Source: CAZWEJ01 sp964632435 | GTDB lineage: Bacteria > Patescibacteriota > Saccharimonadia > UBA4664 > SCTI01 | Direction of reading: 5' to 3' | DNA length: 5,490 bases | NCBI GenBank assembly: GCA_964632435.1 | Contig: CAZWEJ010000022.1 | Span: 1 to 5,490 of the forward strand | In this document: positions 4,999 to 5,490 of the stretch, piece after piece | How the letters are laid out: every line of letters starts with the position of its first letter | Numbering within the stretch: position 1 is the first letter of the stretch | Program-made: the position numbers and the translations under genes | Notes under the pieces: generated by a model | What the model saw: only the letters and a program-made list of their open reading frames with translations | What the model was told of the DNA's origin: nothing | The model's database searches: none

Positions 4999-5373
4999 AT
5001 GGGTCTCATGGAAGAGTTGAGGCAATCAAGGGTTATCAAGATATTCAATTCGATTGTATATCCGCTTACAATCGCCTGTTTTGGTTTTATATTTTATAAG
5101 TCCATTATCGGTGATTACGATTTAGTTTTTGCTGTTGCAGCAATTGCTAACGTGGTTGCGCTACTGATCTACAATTATTTTGCAAAGAGGGAGTTTAGAG
5201 TTGTATCACTTGTTACATCAGCAGTGGTGTTGGGATCGCTAACTTGGGTGTTGTACCTTGTATCTACAAGACAGCTCTTAGTTTTTATTCTGCTATTGCC
5301 GTATTTAGCTTGGTCTATCTATGCCGTTGTCGGTCACATTCGCTCAATCAGAACGCACCCTCAACCAGCTTGA
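4999..5373 (+). CDS. Four-helix membrane protein, TspO/MBR-like
   Basis: A 124-residue hydrophobic protein with four likely transmembrane helices at about 15-35, 43-62, 68-88 and 93-113. The order of features resembles helices 2-5 of the TspO/MBR (tryptophan-rich sensory protein) family: a helix with IVYPLTIACFGFIFYK, an asparagine-containing helix ending IYNYF (AIANVVALLIYNYFAKRE), and a last helix with LLLPYLAWSIYA (98-109), close to the TspO PYLxW motif. TspO proteins bind porphyrins and are tied to oxidative stress. Helix 1 with its KP-W-PP loop is missing and most family tryptophans are replaced, so this is a remote or shortened relative at best. No good ribosome binding site decides the start: ATG 4999 is chosen; TTG 4993 and ATG 5008 are alternatives. 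The tail is basic and polar. Confidence 0.6.
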   Translation: MGLMEELRQSRVIKIFNSIVYPLTIACFGFIFYKSIIGDYDLVFAVAAIANVVALLIYNYFAKREFRVVSLVTSAVVLGSLTWVLYLVSTRQLLVFILLLPYLAWSIYAVVGHIRSIRTHPQPA

Positions 5374-5398
5374 AAAACCGCCCCCCATCTGTTATTGT
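5370..5398 (+). promoter_or_regulatory. Possible promoter of tRNA-Gln
   Basis: TTGAAA (5370-5375) and TATTGT (5393-5398) are 17 bp apart and would start transcription near 5405, about ten bases before the tRNA. The -35 box overlaps the stop of the TspO-like gene. The -10 box matches the consensus at only four of six bases, so this is tentative. Confidence 0.35.
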
Positions 5399-5414
5399 GG
5401 CTAAGTTAAATTGA

Positions 5415-5489
5415 TGGGGCGTGGCCAAGTGGTAAGGCGCTTGATTCTGGCTCAAGAGACCGTAGGTTCGAATCCTACCGCCCCAGCCA
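5415..5489 (+). tRNA. tRNA-Gln (anticodon CTG)
   Basis: A complete cloverleaf: acceptor strands TGGGGCG (5415-5421) and CGCCCCA (5479-5485), D-arm GCC/GGC (5424-5426, 5436-5438), anticodon stem CTTGA/TCAAG around the loop TTCTGGC with anticodon CTG at 5447-5449, five-base variable region, T-arm GTAGG/CCTAC with loop TTCGAAT, discriminator G5486 and encoded CCA (5487-5489). Anticodon CUG reads CAG, glutamine. The U1-A72 first pair is typical of tRNA-Gln and is a recognition feature for the GatCAB amidotransferase in bacteria that make Gln-tRNA indirectly; whether this organism does so cannot be told here. Confidence 0.96.
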
Positions 5490-5490
5490 T

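Noticed and set aside
4854..5099. An 81-codon plus-strand reading frame between the DoxX-like and TspO-like genes
   Set aside because: It overlaps the start of the minus-strand gene and the start of the TspO-like gene in another frame, has no ribosome binding site, no recognisable motif and no TspO helix 1 character. It most likely arises by chance.

Overview
The window is a compact stretch of bacterial chromosome. It is mostly translation and RNA-metabolism housekeeping genes on the plus strand, then a small oxidative-stress and membrane-protein cluster, and a tRNA gene at the right edge. The order yceD-rpmF-nusB-NUDIX-rnc, then rpsP-khpA-trmD, the cysteine-free L32, acidic tails on S16 and KhpA, tight gene overlaps and modest GC suggest a reduced-genome lineage. 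My best guess is Patescibacteria/CPR, perhaps Saccharibacteria. This is inference from gene content and sequence feel, not a tree. TGA ends several genes cleanly, which argues against the UGA-glycine code of Gracilibacteria and Absconditabacteria.

Left region (32-2210): yceD (DUF177), rpmF (L32, only 56 codons), nusB, a NUDIX hydrolase and rnc overlap or abut one another, so they read as one co-transcribed unit for 50S proteins, transcription antitermination and rRNA processing. A TATAAT hexamer lies just upstream of yceD.

Middle region (2211-3899): a well-formed sigma70-type promoter (TTGACA, 17 bp, TAAAAT), embedded in a 9-bp inverted repeat, drives rpsP (S16). khpA (KH-domain RNA chaperone) and trmD (tRNA m1G37 methyltransferase) follow. 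rimM and rplS, common members of this operon in other bacteria, are not here. RNase III and TrmD each carry a conservative-looking change at a position that is normally a catalytic acid.

Right region (3900-5490): a manganese-type superoxide dismutase has a strong ribosome binding site. It is convergent with a minus-strand DoxX-like four-helix membrane protein whose 3' end overlaps it by 11 bp. Divergent from that gene is a small four-helix protein resembling the last four helices of TspO/MBR. A tRNA-Gln(CTG) with encoded CCA closes the window. SOD next to a DoxX-family protein recalls the SodA-DoxX-SseA membrane oxidoreductase complex of Mycobacterium tuberculosis, but equivalence here is only a hypothesis.

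No mobile element, CRISPR array or phage gene was seen, and no gene-free stretch exceeds about 100 bases.
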